A model generated the notes under the pieces. That model saw only the letters and a list, made by a program, of their open reading frames with translations, was not told the DNA's origin and ran no database searches. The position numbers and the translations under genes were made by a program. 64,000 nt of DNA from the NCBI RefSeq assembly GCF_036924515.1, contig NZ_JAZHRR010000001.1, positions 6,729,001 to 6,793,000 of the forward strand, written 5' to 3'. Every line of letters begins with the position of its first letter. The first letter of the stretch is position 1. Below, in pieces: positions 53,784 through 63,250 of this stretch. This DNA is from Bradyrhizobium sp. AZCC 1610 (GTDB lineage Bacteria > Pseudomonadota > Alphaproteobacteria > Rhizobiales > Xanthobacteraceae).

Positions 53784-55163
53784 CTATAGCCCTTCGGGCA
53801 CGTTCTGGTCCCGCCCGATGAACGCGCCCTGTTGTTTCAGGCTTTGTTGCAACTTTTCTACCGCAATGTCGCGTGGAATCGTATTGCCCGACAGCGCCAA
53901 CGCCGCCGCCGCGCCCGCTGCCTCCCCCATCGCAAAGCAGGCGCCGGAGACCCGCGCCGCCGACTGGCCGTCATGGGTCATCGAGGCGCAGCGCCCGGCC
54001 ATAAGCAGATTGTCCATGCCTTCGGGCACCAGCATGCGATACGGCAATTCGTTGAAGCCGCGCGATTCCGGAATCGGCGGAAACGTGAAGGTTACATCTC
54101 CCGCGACATGCTGTTCCATCGGCCAGCCATTGACGCCAATGGAGTCGTCGAACGAGGCGCAGCCGAGCACGTCCTCGCCCGACAGCATGTAGCCGCCGAC
54201 CACGCGGCGTGTCTCGCGGATGCCGAGCTGCGGCGGCAGGTCGACGATGTAGGATTTTTCGAAGCCGGGCACCGTGCGCAGGAATTCGAACGCTTGCACT
54301 GCCTGTCGGCGTCCTTCGATCTCGCCGCGCGTGAGATCGTCCGGTTCGAGTCCGTTCACCGCGGAGCCGTCCTCGCGCGCAAGCTGGGTGAAATTCACCC
54401 GCCATTCGATTGCCGACCGCTGTGGCCGCACGATCGCGGTCTTGCGTGGAAATCGATGGGTTCCCTTGGCCTCGGCCTTTTCCATCAGCGCTGGAATGGT
54501 CCGCCAGGCGTCGCCCGCCCTCTCGGGATCGATGCCGTTGAGGCGGAACATCATGGAGGGATACAGCATGCTGCCGGCATTGTCGCCGACCTCAAACGGC
54601 ACCCCCGCCCAGGCCGCGAGATCGCCGTCGCCCGAGCAATCGATGAAGATGCCGGCGCGCACTGCTTGACGGCCCGCCTTGGTCTCGACCATCAGCGCGT
54701 TGATGCGCTTCTCGTCCTGCATCACCACGCCCGCGCCGAGCGCATGAAAGAGGATGTCAACCTTGTTCGCTGCCAGCAAATCATCCGCCGCGATCTTGTA
54801 GGCCGCGGTGTCGTAGGCCTGCGCAAAAATCTTGCCGAGGATCAGGTGCGGCGCGTTGAGCCCGTCGAGACGGTCGATCCGCGCGAGCAAATCGGAGGCG
54901 ATGCCCTGCACCACCCGATGCATCTCGCCATGAACATTGGCATGCAGCCCGCAGAAATTCGTCACCCCCGCGGCCGTGCCCATCCCGCCGAGAAAGCCGT
55001 AGCGCTCGATCAGCAGCGTGCGCCGGCCGGCCCGCGCGGCAGCCACGGCCGCGGCGATGCCCGCTGGTCCGCCACCGAGGACGGCGACTTCATATTCACC
55101 GTATAGCGGAATCTGGCGAGCGGGTTCTTCAATGGTTTTGGCCGACACGGCAGCGATCCCCAT
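53784..55163 (-). CDS. FAD-dependent oxidoreductase (PF12831-like)
   Basis: 459 residues. FAD motif VAVLGGGPAGIAAAVAAARA, then GRRTLLIERYGFLGGMGTAA, FIDCSGDGDLAAWAGVPFEV and the C-terminal LLMAGRCASMTHDGQSAARV followed by GACFAMGEAAG. These FAD proteins are often dehydrogenases or ligand-oxidising enzymes of catabolic clusters; the substrate is unknown. Divergent from a LysR regulator with ~95 bp between starts, the usual arrangement for a LysR-controlled target. Confidence 0.82.
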   Translation of the reverse strand: MGIAAVSAKTIEEPARQIPLYGEYEVAVLGGGPAGIAAAVAAARAGRRTLLIERYGFLGGMGTAAGVTNFCGLHANVHGEMHRVVQGIASDLLARIDRLDGLNAPHLILGKIFAQAYDTAAYKIAADDLLAANKVDILFHALGAGVVMQDEKRINALMVETKAGRQAVRAGIFIDCSGDGDLAAWAGVPFEVGDNAGSMLYPSMMFRLNGIDPERAGDAWRTIPALMEKAEAKGTHRFPRKTAIVRPQRSAIEWRVNFTQLAREDGSAVNGLEPDDLTRGEIEGRRQAVQAFEFLRTVPGFEKSYIVDLPPQLGIRETRRVVGGYMLSGEDVLGCASFDDSIGVNGWPMEQHVAGDVTFTFPPIPESRGFNELPYRMLVPEGMDNLLMAGRCASMTHDGQSAARVSGACFAMGEAAGAAAALALSGNTIPRDIAVEKLQQSLKQQGAFIGRDQNVPEGL

Positions 55164-55259
55164 CCCTGATGATTTTGTTTCGCGGGACTATGAATTAACG
55201 CGAATGGGACTACAATCAGGCAAATTGCGCGACCAGCTTTCTCGAATCGAGAAAAGTAG

Positions 55260-56144
55260 ATGGATACGCTCGTCAATCTCCAGGCCTTTCTGGCTACCGC
55301 CGATGCCGCCGGCTTCTCGGCTGCCGCCCGCAAGCTGAATGTCTCGACCTCGGTCGTGGCAAAGCGCGTCACCCAGCTCGAAGATCGAATCGGCGTCGCG
55401 TTGTTTCATCGCTCGACCCGTCAATTGCGGTTGACCGAAGCCGGACACCAATACGTGCATCGCGCACGCAGCGTGGTGGCTGACGTCGGCGATCTTCTGT
55501 CGCGTATGGGCGAAAAGGACCATGATCTGATCGATCATCTTCGCATCAAGGCGCCGACGTCGCTGACCATCGCCCGGCTGGCCGATGTGTTCAGCGCCTT
55601 CCAGACGGAAAATCCGCGGCTGAAACTGGAAGTCGTGCTGATTGACCGGCCGGTCGATCCGGTTACGGAAGGTTTTGACGTCGCCATCGGCGCATTCCCG
55701 CATTCGTTCGGGGGTGTCGTCGATGAACCCTTGTGCGCACTCAAGCGCCTGCTGTGCGCAGCGCCAGCCTATCTCAAGTCACACGGCACGCCACAGCACC
55801 CGCGCGATCTGGTCGAACACCGCTGCCTGAGCTTTCTTCCGACCGGGCCCGATTGGATATTCGACGGCCCCCGCGGCCGCATCACCATTCAAGTACGCCC
55901 GCTGTTGAATTCGAACGAGGGCCACGTGCTGGTGAAAAGCGCGATCGCTGGAAATGGCATTGCTTTCATTTCGCATTATCTCGCGGCCGACGCGCTGCGC
56001 GACGGGTCGCTGCAGGTGGTGCTTCCGGAATTCCCGATCCCCGATTTGTGGGTCAAGGCGACCATTCCCGAGCGACGTGTCAATGCTGCCGCCGTGCAGG
56101 CGCTGCTGCAGCAATTGAAGCGCGCGCTCGCGCCGACGCTATAA
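55260..56144 (+). CDS. LysR-family transcriptional regulator
   Basis: 294 residues. N-terminal HTH: LQAFLATADAAGFSAAARKL, NVSTSVVAKRVTQLEDRIGV, LFHRSTRQLRLTEAG. The rest is the effector-binding domain of the type seen in AaeR/DmlR-like regulators. Divergent from the FAD oxidoreductase, its presumed target. No T-N11-A palindrome stood out clearly in the short intergenic region. Confidence 0.9.
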   Translation: MDTLVNLQAFLATADAAGFSAAARKLNVSTSVVAKRVTQLEDRIGVALFHRSTRQLRLTEAGHQYVHRARSVVADVGDLLSRMGEKDHDLIDHLRIKAPTSLTIARLADVFSAFQTENPRLKLEVVLIDRPVDPVTEGFDVAIGAFPHSFGGVVDEPLCALKRLLCAAPAYLKSHGTPQHPRDLVEHRCLSFLPTGPDWIFDGPRGRITIQVRPLLNSNEGHVLVKSAIAGNGIAFISHYLAADALRDGSLQVVLPEFPIPDLWVKATIPERRVNAAAVQALLQQLKRALAPTL

Positions 56145-56158
56145 AGCGCGCGAGGAGC

Positions 56159-56965
56159 TTACGTTCCGACTTGCAGCGGCGAAGTCAGCTTGCGCAGCGC
56201 CGCGATCACCGAGAGCGCCGTGATACGGCCGGTCTTCGGGTTTTCCGATGGGATGTTCTCGATCGACATCGTGAACGAGGCCGAGTCGGATTCGACCCTG
56301 ATCTGGTGGCAGTTGCGCGTCACGGCCGGATCGGCCCAAATTTCGATCGTCGTGCGATCGGGGCCGATGCCCGCGAGCGACAGCGCCGCCACGACATTGA
56401 CGTTGGCGGGAAAGGCCGCGGCGGCGTCGCGCGCCGAGCCCTTGAACACGCAGAGGGCGGACCTCAGGCCTTCCATGGAAATCCCGTTCTCGACGAGATA
56501 GGGCGCGCCGGCGAGACCTCCGGGCGGCTTGCGCGTGACCATCTGCACCGAATTGATGGTACCTTCGGCGGCGGCCGAAACCGCATCGAAGCCGATCAGG
56601 GCGCCGGTCGGCACGATGATCTGACCGCCATGCGCCCGGGCGAGTTCGACCAGATCGGGACGGGGCAGCAGCGCACTGGCGCTCAGCACCATGACCTGCC
56701 TGCCGGAGCGCAGCATCGGCCGGCAGATCTGATCGAGGATATCGGCCGGGGCGCATTCGACAACGAGGTCGGCGTGATCAGGCAGTTCATCGAGCGAAAC
56801 CAGCGCGCAGGAGATGCCTTCGCGATCGAGCCACGCCTTCGCTTTCGCGCGATCCCGGGTCGCGATCGCCGCCAGCGAGAGGCCGGGCAAACCCTGCGCC
56901 AGCTTGCGCGCCACGGTCTTGCCGATCTCACCAAGTCCGGCGATGGCGATGCGTTTGGACGACAC
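56159..56965 (-). CDS. L-aspartate dehydrogenase-like protein
   Basis: 268 residues from a GTG directly after the stop of the preceding gene (TAAGTG). Dinucleotide motif IAGLGEIGKTVARKLAQG, then VVECAPADILDQI, SASALLPRPDLVELARAHGG, QIIVPTGALIGFDAVSAAAE and the DUF108 domain end with PAVTRNCHQIRVES. Matches NadX/aspartate dehydrogenase. Oxidises L-aspartate to iminoaspartate/oxaloacetate, which can feed NAD synthesis or Asp catabolism. Coupled to an enoyl-CoA hydratase gene, an odd partner for NAD synthesis. Confidence 0.84.
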   Translation of the reverse strand: MSSKRIAIAGLGEIGKTVARKLAQGLPGLSLAAIATRDRAKAKAWLDREGISCALVSLDELPDHADLVVECAPADILDQICRPMLRSGRQVMVLSASALLPRPDLVELARAHGGQIIVPTGALIGFDAVSAAAEGTINSVQMVTRKPPGGLAGAPYLVENGISMEGLRSALCVFKGSARDAAAAFPANVNVVAALSLAGIGPDRTTIEIWADPAVTRNCHQIRVESDSASFTMSIENIPSENPKTGRITALSVIAALRKLTSPLQVGT

Positions 56966-57763
56966 TTACGCTATCCCCCAATTCGCCGCCCTCTTCTCCG
57001 CAAACGACGCCAGCCCTTCGGACGCCTCTTTCGTCTGCCGCCGCGCCGAATGCATTTTCACCAGCCGCGCATAAGCCTCGTCGTTGACGCTCATGCCGCC
57101 AAACGAGCTTTCCATCGCCAGCCGCTTGGTTTCGGCCAGCGCTTCCGGGCCGTTGGCAAGCAGTTGCTCGACAACCTTCGCGCCCGCCGCTTCCAGCTCG
57201 GCCAGCCGTACCACCTCATGCACGAGGCCGATACGCCGCGCCTCCTCCGCGCCAAACCGTTCGCCGGTCAGCGCGTAGCGGCGAACCTGGCGGACGCCGA
57301 TGGCGTCGCAGAGCTGCGGGATAATGATTGCGGCGGTCAAGCCCCAGCGCACTTCGGTGATCGAGAACAGCGCGTTGTCGGCGGCGATCACGACGTCGCA
57401 CGCCGAGATCACGCCGGTGCCGCCGCCGAAGCAGCCGCCCTGCACCAACGCGACCGTCGGAATCGGCAGCGTATTCAGCCGCTGCACGGCCTCGAACGTC
57501 GCGCGCGACACCGCCTCGTTCTCCTCAGTCGATTTCGGCCGCACGCCGTTGATCCATTTCAGGTCGGCGCCGGCCTGGAAATGCTTGCCATTGCCCTTGA
57601 GAACGACGACGCGGAGATTGGGCTTCCTGCCCAGTTCATCCATCGCCGCGAGCACGCCGTTGATGAGGCCGGCGTCATAGGCATTGTTCACCTCGGGACG
57701 ATTCAACGTGACGGTTGCGACGCCGCGCGCGTCGAGATTCCACAAAACCGGATTGGCACTCAT
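56966..57763 (-). CDS. Enoyl-CoA hydratase/isomerase family protein
   Basis: 265 residues from ATG 57763; the frame upstream (14 codons) lacks a ribosome site. Crotonase motifs: GNGKHFQAGADLKWI (oxyanion Ala/Gly), ALVQGGCFGGGTGVISACDV and SITEVRWGLTAAIIIPQLCD. The Glu/Glu pair of hydratases is not clear by eye, so an isomerase or hydrolase activity is possible. Possible companion to methylglutaconyl-CoA or similar branched substrate. Cotranscribed with the aspartate dehydrogenase. Confidence 0.85.
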   Translation of the reverse strand: MSANPVLWNLDARGVATVTLNRPEVNNAYDAGLINGVLAAMDELGRKPNLRVVVLKGNGKHFQAGADLKWINGVRPKSTEENEAVSRATFEAVQRLNTLPIPTVALVQGGCFGGGTGVISACDVVIAADNALFSITEVRWGLTAAIIIPQLCDAIGVRQVRRYALTGERFGAEEARRIGLVHEVVRLAELEAAGAKVVEQLLANGPEALAETKRLAMESSFGGMSVNDEAYARLVKMHSARRQTKEASEGLASFAEKRAANWGIA

Positions 57764-57841
57764 TCGGCGGCCCCTTTTTGGTCGGCATTTTGTTATGCCG
57801 GACAATAGGCCGGGAGCGTAGCCCTTGTCACCGCCGCCGAC

Positions 57842-59209
57842 CTATCGGCGGCCGCGCCGCTGCATCATATCTGCCCTGTCGGCAAAGGAGGTCCGCCTTG
57901 GGCCGATCGCCTCGAATTGGGCCTTCTGCTCGTCGCTCAACATCGCATAGAAATCATCCAGCGCCGTGCGTACGAGTTTGACCGACTGCAGCATGACGTC
58001 GAGCCGCTTGCCGACGGCGGCGAGCCGCGCCGGTGGCGTGGCCGCTTCGTCGATCCGGCACGATGTGGCCAGCATGTCGGCCGCCCTTGCGCTGGCGTTC
58101 TGCAGGGCGGTAAGGGCGGTGCGTTGCGCATCGGTCGGATGCAGCCTTGCCTCGACTTCCTCGGTCGGCCATCGCAAGCTCGAGGATTGCGTGACGTCGC
58201 AGGGCCGCGCAAACGACCTGTTGCGGCGCCGCTCGGCTTTCCTCTCCTGATCCTCAGCGACCGCATTCAGCCGCGCTTTCTGCTCGTCGTTCAGGAGGCC
58301 GTAAAACTTGTCCAGCGCCGGCTGCACGGTCGCGACACCTGATATCATCGCCTCGATGCGTTGCTGCATCGACGCAAGCCGGCCGGACGCCGTCAGCGCA
58401 ACCGTGGTCGGGCACGCCGCCTTGATCTTCTGCGCTGAAGTCACCGATGCATTGGCGAGATCGTCGAGGGCTGCGCGTTGCGCCTCGGTCGGTTCGATCG
58501 CCTGCGCGATCAGGTCGATCGGCAGCCCGGCGATTTCACGGCTGTCTTCACCGCATAATAGCGCCAGCCGGTCCGGCCCGGCGTCGGGCGAACCGCGCGG
58601 CGGCAGGTAGCCCGCAAGACCCTGATAGTCGTAGGGCCCGAACAGGCCGGCATAAATGTCGTCGTAGCCATAGTACCAGAACGGCGCGCCGACACGCGGT
58701 CCCCACAGCGTATAGTCGTAGATGTCGTAATAGGCGAACGGCCAGAACAGCGGCCCGACCCAGCCGTATCCGCCGTTGCCGTGTCGCCACCAGCCGCCGC
58801 CTCTGGACCGTCCATATTGCCACCCTGCGAGCGCCGCGCCGGCGGTCACGCTGGCCCGCCTGGCAGGACTATGCAGTGCAGCAGTGTGGCGATAGCTGCG
58901 GGCGAGCGCGCGCGAGTTCAGCGCACGGCCGCCACCCGCGAAATTCATGCGATGCGCGGAGAATGAACGGTGAGCGGAGAATGAACGGGGACGCGCCGAT
59001 CTGGCATGAAAATGACCGCCGCCATGATGCCGCCCGCCGAAATGATGGCCGTGACCATGACCACCCCCACGATGGCCGCCGCCATGATGACCGCCACCGC
59101 GACCACCGCCGTGACCGCCTCCATGGCCACCTTTCGCGATCGCAAAGTCCGCCATTGACAGCACCGTTGCGAAGACAATGGCGGCAATTCCCAGTGCGAT
59201 CTTTGACAT
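57842..59209 (-). CDS. Exported protein with Gly/His-rich region and two LTxxQ domains
   Basis: 455 residues from ATG 59209, with GGGACG upstream; the frame is open 88 codons further without support. Signal peptide MSKIALGIAAIVFATVLS...AIA|K. Residues ~27-65 are GGHGGG/HHGGG repeats, followed by an aromatic/Gly segment (GPLFWPFAYYDIYDYTLWGP). Two copies of an LTxxQ (Spy/CpxP-like) unit follow: IEPTEAQRAALDDL with LLNDEQKARLNAV, and LHPTDAQRTALTAL with LSDEQKAQFEAI. LTxxQ proteins are periplasmic chaperones or metal sensors. The His block suggests metal binding. Twin LTxxQ domains in one chain with this N-terminus are a recurrent Bradyrhizobium design of unknown role. Confidence 0.78.
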   Translation of the reverse strand: MSKIALGIAAIVFATVLSMADFAIAKGGHGGGHGGGRGGGHHGGGHRGGGHGHGHHFGGRHHGGGHFHARSARPRSFSAHRSFSAHRMNFAGGGRALNSRALARSYRHTAALHSPARRASVTAGAALAGWQYGRSRGGGWWRHGNGGYGWVGPLFWPFAYYDIYDYTLWGPRVGAPFWYYGYDDIYAGLFGPYDYQGLAGYLPPRGSPDAGPDRLALLCGEDSREIAGLPIDLIAQAIEPTEAQRAALDDLANASVTSAQKIKAACPTTVALTASGRLASMQQRIEAMISGVATVQPALDKFYGLLNDEQKARLNAVAEDQERKAERRRNRSFARPCDVTQSSSLRWPTEEVEARLHPTDAQRTALTALQNASARAADMLATSCRIDEAATPPARLAAVGKRLDVMLQSVKLVRTALDDFYAMLSDEQKAQFEAIGPRRTSFADRADMMQRRGRR

Positions 59210-59412
59210 GGTACGTCCCATCATCATCGCACGTCCCATTGTCGCTATGCGGCGAGCTTGACGGCACAGCGATGAACGCCGATTGAACGGCAAGGTTCCC
59301 GGAGCCGGCAAGGCCGCGCCCTCCGCAACCCGCCCTGTGCGGCGGACCGGTTGCACCTGAACAAGGCTTATGAAAACTAGTCCTGAGATCATTCCCATCA
59401 GCAGGACTCCCC

Positions 59413-60387
59413 ATGCGGATTTGCGTTTTCGGTGCGGGTGCCGTCGGCAGCCATTTTGCCGTGCGGCTGGCACAGGCAGGACACGACGTTTCCTGCGTGA
59501 TGCGTGGCCCCCATCTGGACGCCGTGAAAGCGAACGGGCTGACGCTGCGGGTTGGAAATGGCGAGTTCAAGGCGAAGGTAAGCGCATCGAGCGATCCGGC
59601 CGCGCTGGGCCGGCAGGACGCCGTCATCTGCACGCTCAAGGCAACGGGCCTCTCCAGCCTCGCGGACGGGCTGCAGCCGCTGCTCGGCGATGATACCGCC
59701 GTGGTGTTCGCGCAGAACGGCATTCCCTGGTGGTACGATGTCGGGCTCTCGCCAAGGCATCCGCCGGTGCCGGATCTGACCTTCCTCGATCCCGGCGGAC
59801 GCCTGCGCGCGGCCATCCCGAAACAGCTTATTGTCGGCGGCGTGGTGTTTTCGTCCAACGAAGTCGTCGCGCCCGGCGTGGTCGCGAACCTTTCGCCCGA
59901 GCGCAATCGGCTCCTGATCGGCGAATGCGACGATCGCCAAAGCGAGCGGGGGGCGAAACTGCGCGCGGCGCTGAACGAAGCTTCGATCGATTCGCCCGAG
60001 GTCACGCAGATCCGGGAGACGATCTGGTCGAAACTGCTGACCAACATGTCGATGTCGGTGCTGTGCCTGCTGACCGGGCAGACCGCACGCGCCGTCCGCG
60101 ACGATGCGGCGCTCGCCGAAATCGTGCCGCGCCTGCTCGACGAGGCCAACGCCGTCGCGCAAAGCTGCTTCCCCGAAGTCAAGCGCGTCACGCGCTCCGG
60201 GCCCGCGCCGGACCACAAGCCTTCGATCCTGCAGGATTACGAACTCGGCCGCGCCATGGAGATCAACGTACTGGTCCGCGCGCCCGCCGCATTCGCGCGC
60301 GCCGCCGGACTTTCGACACCGATGCTCGACATGATGGCAGCGCTCGCCATCCGTCAGGCGCGCGACAAGGGACTCTATCCGAGCTAA
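59413..60387 (+). CDS. 2-dehydropantoate 2-reductase family protein
   Basis: 324 residues. NADPH motif VFGAGAVGSHFAVRLAQAG, VICTLKATGLSSL, VVFAQNGIPWW, then the C-terminal ApbA domain with ETIWSKLLTNMSMSVLCLLT (catalytic Lys) and PDHKPSILQDYELGRAMEIN (Lys, Ser, Asp and Glu pattern). PanE reduces ketopantoate to pantoate in coenzyme A synthesis, but several paralogues of this family act on other 2-keto acids, so I leave the symbol blank. Confidence 0.85.
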   Translation: MRICVFGAGAVGSHFAVRLAQAGHDVSCVMRGPHLDAVKANGLTLRVGNGEFKAKVSASSDPAALGRQDAVICTLKATGLSSLADGLQPLLGDDTAVVFAQNGIPWWYDVGLSPRHPPVPDLTFLDPGGRLRAAIPKQLIVGGVVFSSNEVVAPGVVANLSPERNRLLIGECDDRQSERGAKLRAALNEASIDSPEVTQIRETIWSKLLTNMSMSVLCLLTGQTARAVRDDAALAEIVPRLLDEANAVAQSCFPEVKRVTRSGPAPDHKPSILQDYELGRAMEINVLVRAPAAFARAAGLSTPMLDMMAALAIRQARDKGLYPS

Positions 60388-60411
60388 CCGTCCCGCTTGA
60401 TGCAGAGCCGA

Positions 60412-61392
60412 TCAGATGGCCTGCAATCCCAGCCGCTGGAACAGCTTCCGGTCGGCCTCGTCTTCCGGATTGCCGGCCGTCAGCAAGGTGTCGCCGACGA
60501 AGATCGAATTCGCCCCTGCAAAGAAGCAGAGCGCCTGCATCTCATCGGTCATGGCCGAGCGGCCCGCCGACAGGCGGACATATGATTTCGGCATCATGAT
60601 GCGCGCGAGTGCAACGATCCGGACAAACTCGATTGGCGCGATCGGCGCCGCCTCGGCGAGCGGCGTACCGGCGATCGGAATCAGCATGTTGATCGGAACG
60701 CTTTCCGGCGGCTCGGCGAGGTTCGCAAGCGTGACCAGCATTTCGACGCGGTCGGCTTCCTCCTCGCCCATGCCGAGGATGCCGCCGCAACATACCTTCA
60801 TGCCGGATTGCCGGACATTCTCCAGCGTGTCGAGACGATCGGCAAACGTGCGCGTCGAGGTCACCTGCGGGTAATAGCGCGCCGACGTATCGATATTGTG
60901 GTTGTAGTAGTCGAGCCCCGCGGCGCTGAGGCGGTCCGACTGATCGCGATCCAGCATTCCCAGCGTCATGCAGGTTTCGAGCCCGAGCGCTTTCACCGCG
61001 CCGACCATTTCAACGATGGCATCCATGTCTCTCGGCTTCGGATTGCGCCATGCTGCGCCCATGCAGTAGCGCGTTGCGCCGCCGGCTTTAGCTTTGCGCG
61101 CCTCGGCGACGACCTTTTCGACGTCCATCAGCTTCGATGCGGTAAGACCCGTCGAATGATGCGAGGACTGGCTGCAATAGCCGCAATCTTCCGGGCAGCC
61201 GCCGGTCTTGATGTTGAGCAGCTTGCTGAGCTGCACGCGGTTGGGATCGAAATGCCGGCGGTGAATGGATTGCGCCTTGAACAAGAGATCGTTGAACGGC
61301 AGCCGGTAGAGCGACCAGGCGGTCTCGCTCGTCCACTCCACAGCGTCCACAAGCGGCGCCGTCACAGCCAATTCATCTCGCACTTCGAGCAT
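60412..61392 (-). CDS. bioB: Biotin synthase
   Basis: 326 residues. Radical-SAM cluster cysteines C66, C70 and C73 in [13 protein letters not shown]; second-cluster residues in [23 protein letters not shown] and the Arg in [24 protein letters not shown] and [16 protein letters not shown] are conserved BioB elements. Inserts sulfur into dethiobiotin. It stands alone here, with no other bio genes in view. Confidence 0.95.
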   Translation of the reverse strand: MLEVRDELAVTAPLVDAVEWTSETAWSLYRLPFNDLLFKAQSIHRRHFDPNRVQLSKLLNIKTGGCPEDCGYCSQSSHHSTGLTASKLMDVEKVVAEARKAKAGGATRYCMGAAWRNPKPRDMDAIVEMVGAVKALGLETCMTLGMLDRDQSDRLSAAGLDYYNHNIDTSARYYPQVTSTRTFADRLDTLENVRQSGMKVCCGGILGMGEEEADRVEMLVTLANLAEPPESVPINMLIPIAGTPLAEAAPIAPIEFVRIVALARIMMPKSYVRLSAGRSAMTDEMQALCFFAGANSIFVGDTLLTAGNPEDEADRKLFQRLGLQAI

Positions 61393-61576
61393 CCTTCAAT
61401 TCTCCCGATCCTGATCGCCCTGCGCGGCCGTCATCGCACGCTGGCGAAGCTGACACCAGCGGCGCGCGCCGTGCTTGTAAAAAATTGATCGCCGGCGCGA
61501 ACCGGCATTGACCGCGCAGCGGAGGTCGTATCACTCTCGCCCCCGTTTAAGAAGAAGAAACAAGCGGGAACCGAAC

Positions 61577-62359
61577 ATGGACGTCAAAGCCAAGGTCTGT
61601 GTCGTCACGGGAGCTGCGAGCGGCATCGGCGAAGCGGTGGCGCGTGCCTATGCGGAAGCCGGCGCGCGCGGCGTCGTCGTCGCCGACCTGAAGACATCGC
61701 GCGACAAGCTGGCGAAAGTGGCGGGCGACATCGACGGCCTCGCGGTGACCGCCGATTCCGGGCTGGAGGAAGATATCAAGGCGCTGATCGCTGCGGCCGA
61801 GGACAAGTATGGACCGGTCGACGTGTTCTTTTCCAATGCCGGCCTTTCGCGCAAGGGACAGGAGGCCGCCTCCGATGCCGATTGGGACGTGAGCTGGCGC
61901 GTCCATGTCATGAGCCATGTGTTCGCAGCGCGGGCGCTGGTGCCCGGCATGCTTGTGCGCGGATCCGGCTATCTCCTCAACACCGCGTCCGCGGCAGGCC
62001 TGCTGGCTTCGCTGAATTCGATGCCTTACGGCGTCACCAAGAACGCGGCGGTGGCGCTCGCCGAGCATCTCGCCATTCAATATGGCGACCGCGGCATCCG
62101 CGTCTCCGTGCTGTGCCCGCAATCGGTGCAAACAGGCATGACGACGCCCGGCCCCAGCGCGGCAAGGGTCGACGGCGTGCTGCAGCCGCCGGAAGTGGCG
62201 CGCATGGTGATCGAAGCGATGGAGGAAGAGCGCTTCCTCATTTTATCGCACCCGCAGGTCGGCGAATACATGCTGCGCAAGGCTTCGAATCGCGACCGCT
62301 GGCTCGCCGGCATGCGCCGGCTGCGCGACAAGATCTACGGCGCGCCACAATCAGCCTGA
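61577..62359 (+). CDS. Short-chain dehydrogenase/reductase
   Basis: 260 residues from ATG 61577; upstream codons lack a site. Rossmann motif VTGAASGIGEAVARAYAEAG, DLKT after beta-2 (NAD-type Asp), NAGLSRKG, the catalytic Ser in NTASAAGLLASLNS, and YGVTK (Tyr and Lys). Substrate unknown. It converges with the racemase gene, overlapping nine bases. Confidence 0.87.
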   Translation: MDVKAKVCVVTGAASGIGEAVARAYAEAGARGVVVADLKTSRDKLAKVAGDIDGLAVTADSGLEEDIKALIAAAEDKYGPVDVFFSNAGLSRKGQEAASDADWDVSWRVHVMSHVFAARALVPGMLVRGSGYLLNTASAAGLLASLNSMPYGVTKNAAVALAEHLAIQYGDRGIRVSVLCPQSVQTGMTTPGPSAARVDGVLQPPEVARMVIEAMEEERFLILSHPQVGEYMLRKASNRDRWLAGMRRLRDKIYGAPQSA

Positions 62360-63085
62360 GGGTTTCGGCGCGAACGGCTGCAGTATCCCGGTGTAGTTCT
62401 TCGCGCCCGGCGAGGCATACGAACCGCGCCGCGACGTCATGAGCTTCAGGCCGGCCAGCGCCTCCGCCTGCTTCACCGCGGCCGCCACGCCGTCGACGAC
62501 GGGCACGTCAAATTTCAGCGATAGTTTTTGTGCGAGATCGGCCATGCCCGCACAGCCCAGCACGATCGCCTCAGCGCCCTTCTCAAGCGCGCGGGAAATC
62601 TCGGCCTCAAGCTTCGCTTCCGCACCCGAGCCGGGCTTGTCGAGATCGAGCACCGCGACGTCGCAGGCGGTGACCAGCACCCTCTCTGCAAAACCATAGC
62701 GGCGTACCAGTTCCTCGAGCGGCACGACCGAGCGCGGCAGCGTGGTGACGACGGCAATGCGCTTTGCGATCTGGCCAGCCGTCACCAGCGCCGCCTCGCA
62801 GATGCCGACCACCGGAAAACGCGCGGCGCTCCGGGCGGCGTCGAGCCCGGTGTCGTCGAAACAGGCGACGATCGCCGCATCGGCGTCCGGCGCATTCATG
62901 AGCGCCTGGATCAGGCCGGGCACGGCGAACGCCTCGTCGTAATATCCCTCGATCGAGACGGGCCCCATCGACGACGTGACAGCTGAGATTTCGGTGTCGG
63001 GGCTGGCGACGGCGCGCGCGGCAGCGCCGATCGTTTCGGTCATCGAGGCGGTGGTGTTCGGATTGACGATCAGGATTTTTGTCAT
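62351..63085 (-). CDS. Asp/Glu/hydantoin racemase family protein
   Basis: 244 residues from ATG 63085. IVNPNTTASMTETIGAAARA at the N-terminus, the first catalytic Cys in VACFDDTGLDAARS, the second in VLGCAGMADLAQKL. Together these fit hydantoin racemase or the related maleate isomerase/allantoin racemase group. Racemises an amino-acid derivative by two-base chemistry. No hydantoinase gene lies beside it, so the substrate is open. Confidence 0.85.
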   Translation of the reverse strand: MTKILIVNPNTTASMTETIGAAARAVASPDTEISAVTSSMGPVSIEGYYDEAFAVPGLIQALMNAPDADAAIVACFDDTGLDAARSAARFPVVGICEAALVTAGQIAKRIAVVTTLPRSVVPLEELVRRYGFAERVLVTACDVAVLDLDKPGSGAEAKLEAEISRALEKGAEAIVLGCAGMADLAQKLSLKFDVPVVDGVAAAVKQAEALAGLKLMTSRRGSYASPGAKNYTGILQPFAPKPSG

Positions 63086-63129
63086 GGGCGCATCGTAGTG
63101 GGTATGCGGCACGGCGCAACTCTATCATC

Positions 63130-63240
63130 CGTCGTTCCTGCGAACGCAGGAACCCATAACCACAGGACATAGTTGTTTAGGCAAAGCGATTGCCACAATA
63201 ACCGCCGCGGCGTATGGGTCCCTGCTTTCGCCGGGACGAC
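63130..63240. repeat. Dispersed palindromic repeat, family A, diverged copy
   Basis: Left arm CGTCGTTCCTGCGAACGCAG, right arm TATGGGTCCCTGCTTTCGCC followed by GGGACGAC. Arms have drifted (TTCC, CTTTCG). Between two same-strand genes. Confidence 0.75.
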
Positions 63241-63250
63241 AGCGGAGAGC

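Noticed and set aside
53832..55106. 424-codon plus-strand open frame
   Set aside because: Antisense to the FAD oxidoreductase; no domain.
55733..57808. 691-codon plus-strand open frame
   Set aside because: Runs through the LysR 3' end and antisense to aspartate dehydrogenase and enoyl-CoA hydratase, which have full catalytic motifs. It is an Arg/His/Asp-rich shadow.
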